The notes below the pieces were generated by a model that saw only the letters and a list, made by a program, of their open reading frames with translations, was not told the DNA's origin and made no database searches. 64,000 bases of DNA, taken from Alkalibacterium pelagium. GTDB lineage: Bacteria; Bacillota; Bacilli; Lactobacillales; Carnobacteriaceae_A. Where the stretch lies: positions 21,729 to 85,728 of the forward strand of contig NZ_FNZU01000014.1 in the NCBI RefSeq assembly GCF_900109325.1. Reading direction: 5' to 3'. Shown here piece after piece: positions 55,772 to 62,741 of the stretch (position 1 is its first letter; every line of letters starts with the position of its first letter). The position numbers were made by a program, and so were the translations under genes.

Positions 55772-55815
55772 AGAGCAGCCGAGAGGAATTCTCAGCTGCT
55801 CTTCTTTTTAATTTT
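55772..55815 (+). terminator. Terminator after ydhK at the lgt junction
   Basis: AGAGCAGC (from 55772) pairs with GCTGCTCT, followed by TCTTTTTAATTTT. The coding sequence of the truncated lgt starts immediately after it. Confidence 0.8.
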
Positions 55816-56236
55816 CCAACAAGAGGCACATGGCGGTCCAGTCACCCGACAATTTTTAGAAAACTTGTACTTACCGGAATTCATCATTAACCAAATGAAT
55901 ATCAACGGAACCTATTACCATCCCACTTTTCTTTATGACTCTTTATGGAGTTTAGTTGGTTTCGCCTTGTTGCTCCTTTTTCGGAACAAAAATCAATTCC
56001 TTCGCCAAGGAGAAGTGGCGCTCAGCTATGTTATTTGGTATTCAGTAGGAAGGTTTTTTATTGAAGGCATGCGGACAGACAGCTTATGGATAGGCGATTT
56101 CTTACGAGTTTCACAAGGCTTGTCCCTCGTTTTGTTCGTAGCAGCACTGGGTGTTTTGATGTATCGCAGGTACTATGCCTATCCGCCAGTACCCTATTAT
56201 AAGGATGAGCCCAAACTGTCCAAAGCAGCAAAGTAA
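55811..56236 (+). pseudogene. lgt: 5'-truncated lgt (prolipoprotein diacylglyceryl transferase)
   Basis: From [15 protein letters not shown] onward, about 140 residues follow the C-terminal half of plasmid-type Lgt: the [22 protein letters not shown] stretch, then two membrane helices and [14 protein letters not shown]. The N-terminal half, including the catalytic HGGL segment, is absent. The frame formally opens at ATG 55748 but runs through the ydhK terminator hairpin, so it is not a natural start. A deletion fusing the ydhK end to the middle of lgt explains this. Without the first helices it cannot be active. Confidence 0.82.
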
Positions 56237-56248
56237 GGGGGTGAAGAT

Positions 56249-56431
56249 ATGCTAGACAGATGGCAGTTAATTAACAGAGAGACCGACACAGTGGAAATGG
56301 AAGGATCATTGCAAGAGATTCTGGAAGAATTGGATGTGCCCTCTCCTGAAGAGATTTCAGATCAATACACACTAACGAAACCTCAAAATCACTCCACAGG
56401 AGATCATGAAAAAAGAAGAGTCAATGAATAA
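56249..56431 (+). CDS. Small acidic hypothetical protein after lgt
   Basis: A 60-residue soluble protein with a very good ribosome site, AGGGGGTGA, eight bases before ATG 56249. It contains Glu/Asp-rich helices (LQEILEELDVPSPEEI) and no known motif. It is 12 bases after lgt and probably was co-transcribed with it. I do not recognise it. Confidence 0.55.
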   Translation: MLDRWQLINRETDTVEMEGSLQEILEELDVPSPEEISDQYTLTKPQNHSTGDHEKRRVNE

Positions 56432-56452
56432 AGCTCTTTTTAGGTTAAATGC

Positions 56453-56501
56453 AAAAGCTGAATCAGAAAAAGTTTACGACTTTTTGATTCAGCTTTTTTG
56501 T
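56453..56501 (+). terminator. Terminator after the small lgt-associated gene
   Basis: AAAGCTGAATCA pairs with TGATTCAGCTTT, extended inward by GAAAAAGT / ACTTTTT, with a closing TTTTTT. Confidence 0.9.
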
Positions 56502-56612
56502 CGATTATGAGTGTACTTCTGGTCTACAAAAGTAGAACTGTAGTTTCACTATATTCTTAGTGTAGGCTAAAAGTGCCTATAATAAAAATCAGACTTAAAG
56601 ACTTAATTAGAA

Positions 56613-56660
56613 TAAAGCTACCATTCCTTAGTGACTCCTAGAGAATGGTAGCTTAAAAAA
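56613..56660. terminator. Terminator hairpin facing the PAR-repeat gene
   Basis: AAGCTACCATTC (56615-56626) and GAATGGTAGCTT (56643-56654) form a 12-bp perfect stem. On the minus strand, TTTATT follows it, downstream of the PAR-repeat gene; on the plus strand the stem is followed by A. The rest of 56432-56696 shows no gene. Confidence 0.75.
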
Positions 56661-56696
56661 CATTATATATGTGCTTAATTATTACAGAGGTCAGTA

Positions 56697-57065
56697 CTAT
56701 TGGTTAATCCACTCTTCAAATGATAATTTTGACCAACCTCCAACAGGCATTGCAGGTCTAGCTGGCCTTGCGGGTCTAGCGGGTCTAGCGGGTCTAGCTG
56801 GCCTCGCTGATCGGGCGGCACGTGCTGGGCGAGCTGGCCTAGCAGTACCGTTAATGTTTCCTTCCTGATTCCATGCAACAACTTTACCAGAGGTGTCCAA
56901 ACATACGACTCCATGCACAGGTCCCAGCCAATTTCCGGTTTTAGTTGACCAAGCGTGATCATTGGACAAGTAAGCTACCCACTCCAAACTTTGATTAAAG
57001 ATATGTTGGTTTGGACTTATCCATGCTACTAACTTACTATTTTTATTGAACAACGGTTTTAACAT
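56697..57065 (-). CDS. 4-fold beta flower-like protein with PAR tripeptide repeat
   Basis: A 122-residue protein with AAGGAG ten bases before ATG 57065. The N-terminal 70 residues are Trp-rich with repeating strands (KLVAWISPNQHIF, EWVAYLSNDHAWS, NWLGPVHGVVCLD, KVVAWNQEG), matching what I recall as the bacterial 4-fold beta flower fold. A run of Ala-Arg-Pro tripeptides (about 75-105) follows, then a short MPVGGWSKLSFEEW end. The same sequence gives GLA-rich frames on the other strand; Trp pattern, ribosome site and terminator favour the minus strand. Function unknown. Confidence 0.68.
   Translation of the reverse strand: MLKPLFNKNSKLVAWISPNQHIFNQSLEWVAYLSNDHAWSTKTGNWLGPVHGVVCLDTSGKVVAWNQEGNINGTARPARPARAARSARPARPARPARPARPARPAMPVGGWSKLSFEEWINQ
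56754..56842. repeat. 9-bp tandem repeat coding for PAR units
   Basis: About nine or ten near-copies of GGTCTAGCG or GGCCTTGCG-like units in register, each coding Ala-Arg-Pro on the minus strand. Third positions vary between copies. Confidence 0.75.
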
Positions 57066-57251
57066 AAAGAACTCCTTTCTAATTCATAATCTATAAAATC
57101 ATTATACACTATAACTTTGCAATTAATAGGAAGTTTTGAACCTCTGTATTCAATGCTTAACAGTTTCGGAACGTGTAATGAAGTGTTATTTTCTCCACGT
57201 GTAAATTGTAATTTTATTTTGCATTAAATTTAAGGGGTGCTTTGCACTAAT

Positions 57252-57303
57252 AAATCGAGTAGGAGACTAGCCATTAATTGACTAGTCTCCTACTCGATTT
57301 AAA
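57252..57303. terminator. Perfect 19-bp hairpin between PAR-repeat gene and CDF gene
   Basis: AAATCGAGTAGGAGACTAG (57252-57270) and CTAGTCTCCTACTCGATTT (57282-57300), loop of 11. It ends the minus-strand CDF gene (stop at 57332). The gap 57066-57331 is otherwise AT-rich, with the promoter and leader of the PAR-repeat gene. Confidence 0.88.
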
Positions 57304-57331
57304 ATAGTCCTTTTTTCAATATATAAATACT

Positions 57332-58240
57332 TTAACTGCCATAAGCATACCCTTTTTCCAGTTCGTCTTTACTTGTAGTTATTTCTATTGTGATATGATC
57401 CTTTACACCCGATGTATGGGCAAGCTCTGCAATTTCTTCTTTGATTTCCCTAGTCTTGTTTATATCGGAAGAGTCTATAAGAACCGTAACGATAAGGGCA
57501 TTTTCTTCCCCGTCCAGTGACCAAATGTGAAAATGAGAGAGGTCCTTTACAGCAGGAATACTATTGATTGAATCAGCAAGCTCTTCTACGTTTACATTTT
57601 CAGGTGAACCGTTCAATAAAATTTTCATTGTGCTGAAAAATTCAGGTACAGTTTTATAGAGGATATAGAGTGCTATCAAAATCGATAAGATTGGATCCAA
57701 TCGATAAGCCTCGGTAAAGTTCATTACGATACTCACAACCAGGACTCCAATCCACCCTAATACATCTTCCAGCATATGCAGGTTCAACATGCCCTCGTTT
57801 TTCGAAGTTCCTTTGCTTAAAATCCAAGCCGCATACCCATTTAACCCAATCGCCACGAGAGAAAGCCAAAACATACCACTAGAATTTACCGGTTGCGGAT
57901 CAATCAAGCGTGGGATACTTCGGTAAATCATAAAGAACGAACCACTAATCAGCACAACTCCAGTTATCAACGCCCCCAATAAGGAAAATCGGTTATAACC
58001 AAAAGTGAACCGTTCGTCCTGCTTTTTCTCTGAGTAGCCTTGGAAAAACCAAGCGAACCCAATCGAAATGGAATCCCCTAAATCATGAACCGCGTCGGAT
58101 ATAATCGATACACTATTGAACAGAAACCCAAAGAAAAACTCACTTATAGAAAAAATAAAGTTGGTGAAAAAAGCAATTTTTATATTTTTTTTTGGTTGAT
58201 TTTGATGCAAGTGGTTTTGGTTTTTATCTGAGTTTGAAAT
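57332..58240 (-). CDS. czcD: Cation diffusion facilitator (CzcD-type zinc/cobalt exporter), ATT start proposed
   Basis: Proton-coupled metal exporter. Six membrane segments and the CDF metal motif SISDAVHDLGDS (helix 2) with HMLEDVLGW (helix 5, HxxxD) are present, plus a C-terminal cytoplasmic ferredoxin-like domain with SHFHIWSLDG. AAGGAGG (58255-58249) is eight bases before ATT 58240; from there the frame reads I/M-SNSDKNQNHLHQNQPKKN with extra His before the membrane domain. The first conventional start, TTG 58210, has no site. It is the second gene of a czrA-czcD operon (38 bases). Confidence 0.85.
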   Translation of the reverse strand: MSNSDKNQNHLHQNQPKKNIKIAFFTNFIFSISEFFFGFLFNSVSIISDAVHDLGDSISIGFAWFFQGYSEKKQDERFTFGYNRFSLLGALITGVVLISGSFFMIYRSIPRLIDPQPVNSSGMFWLSLVAIGLNGYAAWILSKGTSKNEGMLNLHMLEDVLGWIGVLVVSIVMNFTEAYRLDPILSILIALYILYKTVPEFFSTMKILLNGSPENVNVEELADSINSIPAVKDLSHFHIWSLDGEENALIVTVLIDSSDINKTREIKEEIAELAHTSGVKDHITIEITTSKDELEKGYAYGS

Positions 58241-58278
58241 TTGAAAAACCTCCTTCTAGTTTTATATACTACTTGTTT

Positions 58279-58593
58279 TTATTTTTCTAGTTCGTTGATA
58301 TGAGTTAAGACTTGATCGAGAATGCTGAAAACATGAAGGTCATCGAGACTGTAAATCATGCTTTTCCCTTCTCTTCTTGCTTTTACTAAACGTGACTCTC
58401 TCAATGTTCTTAATTGATGTGAAATAGCGGACTGTTCTATGTCCAAAGCAAGCGAAATGCTTCCAACACTGAGTTCTTCTTTCTGTAAAAGAAAGAGAAT
58501 TGACAAGCGTGTAGGGTCACTAATCACTTTGAATAATTTGCTTATTGATTGAATCTTCTCTTTATTGATTGGTGAAGTTGTTGATGTATCCAT
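58279..58593 (-). CDS. czrA: ArsR/SmtB family zinc/cobalt-sensing repressor (CzrA-like)
   Basis: A 104-residue winged-helix repressor. The recognition helix is in IEQSAISHQLRTLRESRLV. The alpha-5 metal site of CzrA (Asp, His, His, His spaced 0, 2, 13, 16) is seen as D-x-H-x10-H-x2-E in DDLHVFSILDQVLTHINE, the last ligand being Glu in place of His. This predicts Zn/Co sensing rather than the Cys-based site of CadC/ArsR. It precedes czcD, and an SmtB-type dyad lies just upstream. Ribosome site AGAGGAA on the minus strand. Confidence 0.88.
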   Translation of the reverse strand: MDTSTTSPINKEKIQSISKLFKVISDPTRLSILFLLQKEELSVGSISLALDIEQSAISHQLRTLRESRLVKARREGKSMIYSLDDLHVFSILDQVLTHINELEK

Positions 58594-58610
58594 ATGCTTT
58601 TATTCCTCTC

Positions 58611-58630
58611 ACATGATTTTTCATTCATAT
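58611..58630. promoter_or_regulatory. SmtB/CzrA-type operator before czrA (imperfect)
   Basis: ACATGAT-n6-TTCATAT. One arm departs from the ideal ATATGAA. Lies 18-37 bases upstream of the czrA start, next to a TATTATATATA stretch likely holding the -10 on the minus strand. Confidence 0.6.
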
Positions 58631-58735
58631 ATATAATACCACATGAGTAAAACGATGCTAGTTTTTTGTTTATAGACAGAATTAAGACTTTTGTTATTCG
58701 CACTAGTAGTCAACTTGAACAAGAAGCATCTTTTC

Positions 58736-58798
58736 TTGACAAAGCTCATACAGTTAGTTAATATGATTTTGTAAACATATGAATTGAATTTCATATGT
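58736..58798 (+). promoter_or_regulatory. ZIP promoter with SmtB/CzrA-type operator
   Basis: TTGACA (58736-58741), 17-base spacer, TAATAT (58759-58764). From 58775 to 58798 lies the perfect dyad ACATATGAA-TTGAAT-TTCATATGT, with the TGAA-n6-TTCA core of SmtB/CzrA operators, positioned over the transcription start. Confidence 0.78.
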
Positions 58799-59003
58799 AA
58801 ATCATACTCATCCCGATTTACATATAAAAGAAGATGAAAGGAGACAGGATAAGCCCAAGACACATGAATCCTTGCCTTACTTCAGCAAGCATACGAGTTC
58901 AGAATTTGCAAGACACAAAAAAGTCGGTGTATAGCTATACTATTTCTATTAGTTTAACTCAAGTTGAAAAATATTTTACGGCAGTTAAAGGATGTGTATT
59001 TTA

Positions 59004-59819
59004 ATGGTTGATTGGTTTTTGAGTTTAAACCCAATCTGGCAAGCAACATTAGCGGGTGTATTTACTTGGCTAATGACCGCCCTAGGATCGAGTTTAGTAT
59101 TTTTATTTCATGAAGTGAATGATAAACTTCTTGCCATTATGAATGGTTTTGCTGCTGGGGTTATGTTTGCAGCAAGTTACTGGTCTTTGTTAGCGCCATC
59201 CATTGATTTTGCAGAGCAAAATGGTTATGGTATTTGGTCATTTGTGCCTGCTTTGGTTGGTTTTTTAGTAGGAGGCCTCTTTTTAAGAATTGTGGATAGC
59301 GTTGTCCCTCATTTACATAAAAGAACAAGCGGTGTTGAGGAAACTGAAGGAGTTGCTTCATCTTTATCGTCTACAACCCTTTTGTTTCTAGCGGTAACCA
59401 TTCATAATATACCAGAAGGGTTGGCAATTGGTGTGGCTTTTGGAGCTGCTGGACAAGGAGCTTCTGCTATTACAAGTGCATTGGGGCTTGCACTGGGTAT
59501 TGGGCTGCAAAATTTTCCCGAAGGTGCTGCGCTTTCAATGCCTATTCGAGCAGAAGGCAGTACAAAGGGACATGCATTTAATATGGGGCAATCCAGTGCA
59601 CTTTTTGAAATTATATCAGCAACTATTGGCGCTTGGCTGGTCACACAGATAACTGTTATCTTACCTTATGCATTAGCTTTTGCAGCAGGAGCCATGGTAT
59701 TTGTCTGTGTTGAAGAATTGATTCCTAATTCTCAAACGAATGGACATAGCGAAGTAGCGACAATGGCATTTGTGATTGGTTTTGCTATCATGATGACATT
59801 GGACGTTGCTCTTGGTTAA
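59004..59819 (+). CDS. ZIP family metal transporter (GufA-like)
   Basis: A 271-residue membrane protein of the ZIP family, usually a divalent-metal (Zn/Fe/Mn) importer. ATG 59004 is preferred, with AAAGGATG about ten bases upstream; ATG 58992 falls within that site. Eight hydrophobic segments, the HNIPEGLAIG motif in helix 4 and QNFPEGAALS in helix 5 form the metal path. VVPHLHKR in the loop is a possible additional site. It stands beside exporters and behind a zinc-repressor-type operator, so the direction of transport in vivo is a real question. Confidence 0.9.
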   Translation: MVDWFLSLNPIWQATLAGVFTWLMTALGSSLVFLFHEVNDKLLAIMNGFAAGVMFAASYWSLLAPSIDFAEQNGYGIWSFVPALVGFLVGGLFLRIVDSVVPHLHKRTSGVEETEGVASSLSSTTLLFLAVTIHNIPEGLAIGVAFGAAGQGASAITSALGLALGIGLQNFPEGAALSMPIRAEGSTKGHAFNMGQSSALFEIISATIGAWLVTQITVILPYALAFAAGAMVFVCVEELIPNSQTNGHSEVATMAFVIGFAIMMTLDVALG

Positions 59820-59884
59820 ACAATAAACAAAGGACACAAAAAAGTCTACAAAAATCAAATAAATTATATAGAAAGGTGATAGAA

Positions 59885-61828
59885 ATGGAAACTACCCAAA
59901 AACAACAATCACAGGAAAAAGGGAAACATAATCATAACCACGACCACGATCACGGAAAGATGCCTATTGTTTTATACTTTATTGGTTTGGCATTGGCAAT
60001 TGTTGCGTTGTTCTTAAGTGACGAATATCAAACCGTAAAAAACATCATGTTCTCACTCGCCACAATTAGTGCGGGCTATCATGTTATTATTCTGGAAGGT
60101 CTTGGAGAGACAATTGAGAATACAAAAACAAATAATAAGTTCACGCCTAATTCTCATATTTTAATGGGACTAGCAGCTATAGGAGCTTCAGCAATAGGGA
60201 ATTTTTGGGAAGGAACGTTGTTGATTCTCATTTTTTCAGGCGCACATTTCCTGGAAGATTACGCTGAAGGAAGAAGTAAACGAGAAATAACGAAATTACT
60301 TGAAATGAATCCAACGACTGCTCGGTTAATTTTGCCTGATGGGAATACAAAGATTGTTGATGTCAGTGAATTAACAGTAGGAGACCAACTTCAGGTATTA
60401 AATGGTGACCAAGTACCCATTGATGGAGTCATTTTATCTGGCTCTACTTCCATTGATGAATCGTCTATTAACGGTGAAAGTATACCCAATGAAAAAACAA
60501 AAGGAGATACCGTTTTTGGGAGTACGATTAATGGGACAGGCACGTTTACAATGGAAGTCACCAAAGAAAGCGAAGATACAGTCTTTTCAAAAATTTTACA
60601 ATTAGTGAACCAGAACCAAGATAATCAAACAAAAGCTGCAAGTATTATCCAAAAATTCGAACCGAAATACGTCACAGTTGTTTTAATTGCCATTCCCCTG
60701 TTCGTGTTATTGGCTCCTGTTCTACTTGATTGGACATGGTCACAAAGTATTTATAGGGGATTGGTTCTTTTAGTTGCAGCTTCACCCTGTGCTTTAGCAG
60801 CAGCTACTGTCTCGGCAACGCTATCGACGACTTCTAATTTAGCCAAAAAAGGAGTCCTTTCAAAAGGTAGTTCTTACCTGTCTCAATTAGCCGATATTAA
60901 AGCAATTGCATTTGATAAGACGGGCACCTTGACCAAAGGAAAACCTGAAGTAACCAATTATTATTTTGCTGATTCCGTGAACGAAGAAAACATGATTGAT
61001 ATCGTAGTAGCTCTTGAAAAAGAATCCAATCACCCCTTAGCAGATGCTATTCTAAGAAAGTTTGAGCAAAAAAACAAACTAACTATTGATGTAGAAAACC
61101 AGATTGGTAAAGGATTGACAGGAAATTATAAAGGAAAAAATTATCGTATAGGAAAACCGACATCGTTTGAGGATGTTTTAGATGAATATATCCGTTTAAA
61201 TAACGAATGGGCGTCAGAAGGTAAGACGGTCGTATACGTAGCAGTCGATGAAGAAGTTATAGGCCTTATTGCCCTCATGGACGTTCCAAGTGAACATGCA
61301 AAAGCAACCATTGATTATTTCAGAGAACAAGGCGTACACACTACTTTAATTACTGGTGACTCAGAAATGACGGGAAAAGCGGTTGCTAAACAATTAGGAA
61401 TAGATGAAGTGATTGCGAATGTCATGCCGGAAGACAAATCCAGAATTATAGACGAACAAAAAGAAAAATACGGTGTGACCGCCATGGTTGGAGACGGTGT
61501 CAATGATGCTCCCGCTCTTGTTAATGCAGATGTGGGAATCGCTATGGGAGATGGGACTGATGTGGCAGTAGAGGTATCTGATTTAGTTTTAATGCAAAAC
61601 AATTTATCTAAATTGGTACAATCCCATAATATTTCTTCGAAAATGAACCGTGTCATTTGGCAGAATATTATTTTTTCAATGGCCGTTGTTGCCTTTTTAA
61701 TTGTCGTTAGTTTCTTAGGCTTAACGGATATTGCAATCAGTGTCATTATTCATGAAGGAAGTACATTGGTTGTTATTCTGAATGGGCTTCGATTGTTAAG
61801 GTCTAATTCTAAGCCTATCAAAAATTAA
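59885..61828 (+). CDS. P1B-4 type metal-exporting P-type ATPase (PfeT/ZosA-like)
   Basis: A 647-residue heavy-metal ATPase from ATG 59885 (AAAGGTGA five bases upstream). The N-terminus has a His-rich tail (KHNHNHDHDHGK) and no CxxC metal domain. The membrane metal motif is S300-P-C302, and the last helices contain H623-EGST; together these mark subgroup P1B-4 (Fe(II)/Co/Zn exporters such as B. subtilis PfeT and Listeria FrvA) rather than CPC-type Cd/Cu pumps. D344-KTGT is the phosphorylation site; ESNHPLADA and GDGVNDAP complete the ATPase core. It follows the ZIP gene by 65 bases. Confidence 0.92.
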   Translation: METTQKQQSQEKGKHNHNHDHDHGKMPIVLYFIGLALAIVALFLSDEYQTVKNIMFSLATISAGYHVIILEGLGETIENTKTNNKFTPNSHILMGLAAIGASAIGNFWEGTLLILIFSGAHFLEDYAEGRSKREITKLLEMNPTTARLILPDGNTKIVDVSELTVGDQLQVLNGDQVPIDGVILSGSTSIDESSINGESIPNEKTKGDTVFGSTINGTGTFTMEVTKESEDTVFSKILQLVNQNQDNQTKAASIIQKFEPKYVTVVLIAIPLFVLLAPVLLDWTWSQSIYRGLVLLVAASPCALAAATVSATLSTTSNLAKKGVLSKGSSYLSQLADIKAIAFDKTGTLTKGKPEVTNYYFADSVNEENMIDIVVALEKESNHPLADAILRKFEQKNKLTIDVENQIGKGLTGNYKGKNYRIGKPTSFEDVLDEYIRLNNEWASEGKTVVYVAVDEEVIGLIALMDVPSEHAKATIDYFREQGVHTTLITGDSEMTGKAVAKQLGIDEVIANVMPEDKSRIIDEQKEKYGVTAMVGDGVNDAPALVNADVGIAMGDGTDVAVEVSDLVLMQNNLSKLVQSHNISSKMNRVIWQNIIFSMAVVAFLIVVSFLGLTDIAISVIIHEGSTLVVILNGLRLLRSNSKPIKN

Positions 61829-61863
61829 TAACCTGTTTCAAATATTAACTAATTCTCGTTTTC

Positions 61864-61906
61864 ATATGCCTCTGAAGTTTTGGAAACTTTAGAGGCATAT
61901 TTTTAT
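61864..61906 (+). terminator. Terminator after the P1B-4 ATPase gene
   Basis: ATATGCCTCTGAAGTTT and AAACTTTAGAGGCATAT form a long stem with one mismatch and a TGG loop, followed by TTTTTAT. Confidence 0.9.
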
Positions 61907-61910
61907 AAAT

Positions 61911-62046
61911 CAGTTAGTATCAAAAACAATCGTTTATGATACAAAGCTAAAAGGATCAATTTTTATTTAAAAAGCGGTCCTTTTTTGCTTCAAAACTTAT
62001 TTCATTATCTAAGTTTCTTTACCCACCGATTGTGATACAATCGAAG
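61911..62046. promoter_or_regulatory. Candidate res site upstream of the resolvase
   Basis: GTATCA (61917) faces TGATAC (61937), and CGATTGT-GAT-ACAATCG (62027-62043) is a second dyad. The related strings TTATGATACAAA (61934) and TTGTGATACAAT (62030) recur 96 bases apart. Position just upstream of the resolvase start is where Tn3-family and plasmid resolvases bind their three subsites. Identification is by arrangement only. Confidence 0.5.
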
Positions 62047-62069
62047 GGTAAAAGAAAGGAGCGTATAAT

Positions 62070-62648
62070 ATGAGTGATTATGTGTATGGCTATGCTCGTG
62101 TCAGTACCCAGCACCAAGAACTAAACCGTCAAATCGATTTACTCGAACAACAAAACTGCAATGAAATATTAACGGAAAAAATGACGGGCACTAAAGCTAG
62201 TCGACCGCAGCTAGATCGTTTGAAAGATAAATTGCGACCAGGAGACACGGTAGTTGTAGAAAGCTTTTCCAGGCTAGGACGGAGCACCAAAGATTTGATT
62301 GAGTTGGTTAACTATTTTGAAGAACACGACGTCAAACTGGTCAGCTTAAAGGAAAATTTTGATACCACTACGCCGCAAGGACGACTTATGATGACCGTCT
62401 TTCAAGCGTTCAGTCAATTTGAGCGCGATCTCATTGTGGAGAGAACCAAAGAAGGATTAAAAAGTGCGCGTGCGAGAGGAAGAAAAGGCGGACGTCCGCG
62501 AGTGAACCAGCGAGAGGTTGAACGTGCACTAAAGCTCTACCATACCCGAGAATATAGTGTAAAAGAAATTACGGAAATGACCGGCATTAGCGGCGCAACA
62601 TTGTATCGCTACTTAAATACAAATAAAAATGCCAAAACTAGTCCATAG
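62070..62648 (+). CDS. Serine recombinase (plasmid-type resolvase/invertase)
   Basis: A 192-residue small serine recombinase. The catalytic serine is in YARVSTQHQ (S12), arginines in VESFSRLGRS, and the E-helix QAFSQFERDLIVERTKEGL leads to a C-terminal helix-turn-helix (YSVKEITEMTGISGATLYRYL). It resembles resolvases of Gram-positive plasmids and Tn3 transposons, which resolve multimers or cointegrates. AAAGGAGC precedes the ATG. It supports plasmid ancestry of the island. Confidence 0.93.
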   Translation: MSDYVYGYARVSTQHQELNRQIDLLEQQNCNEILTEKMTGTKASRPQLDRLKDKLRPGDTVVVESFSRLGRSTKDLIELVNYFEEHDVKLVSLKENFDTTTPQGRLMMTVFQAFSQFERDLIVERTKEGLKSARARGRKGGRPRVNQREVERALKLYHTREYSVKEITEMTGISGATLYRYLNTNKNAKTSP

Positions 62649-62741
62649 GTACTCCGTTGGTATTGTTTTCTAAGAATCATAGAAACATATTAAGAATAAA
62701 CTTATGGGAGTAAAGTGCTTTTTTTAACAGGAGGCGACTAT

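Larger units (their letters stand above)
58594..59003. other. 410-base regulatory region between divergent czrA and ZIP genes
   Basis: No gene is supported; a minus-strand frame at 58621-58863 overlaps promoters and lacks a site. The stretch contains the czrA operator (58611-58630), the ZIP promoter (58736-58764) and operator (58775-58798), and an unremarkable leader of about 190 bases before the ZIP gene. Confidence 0.6.

Noticed and set aside
55748..55810. ATG 55748 as the start of an lgt-like gene
   Set aside because: The first 20 codons run through the ydhK terminator hairpin and do not resemble Lgt; homology begins only at about 55811.
56754..56842. Repeat array considered as a CRISPR
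   Set aside because: Units are 9 bp in register with no spacers and are coding.
56671..56868. Collagen-like GLA-repeat frame on the plus strand
   Set aside because: It is the reverse reading of the 9-bp PAR array. The minus-strand frame has a ribosome site, a folded-looking Trp-rich domain and a terminator; this one has none.
58621..58863. Minus-strand frame of 80 codons between czrA and the ZIP gene
   Set aside because: It covers the ZIP promoter and operator, is rich in Tyr/Phe/Lys and lacks a ribosome site.
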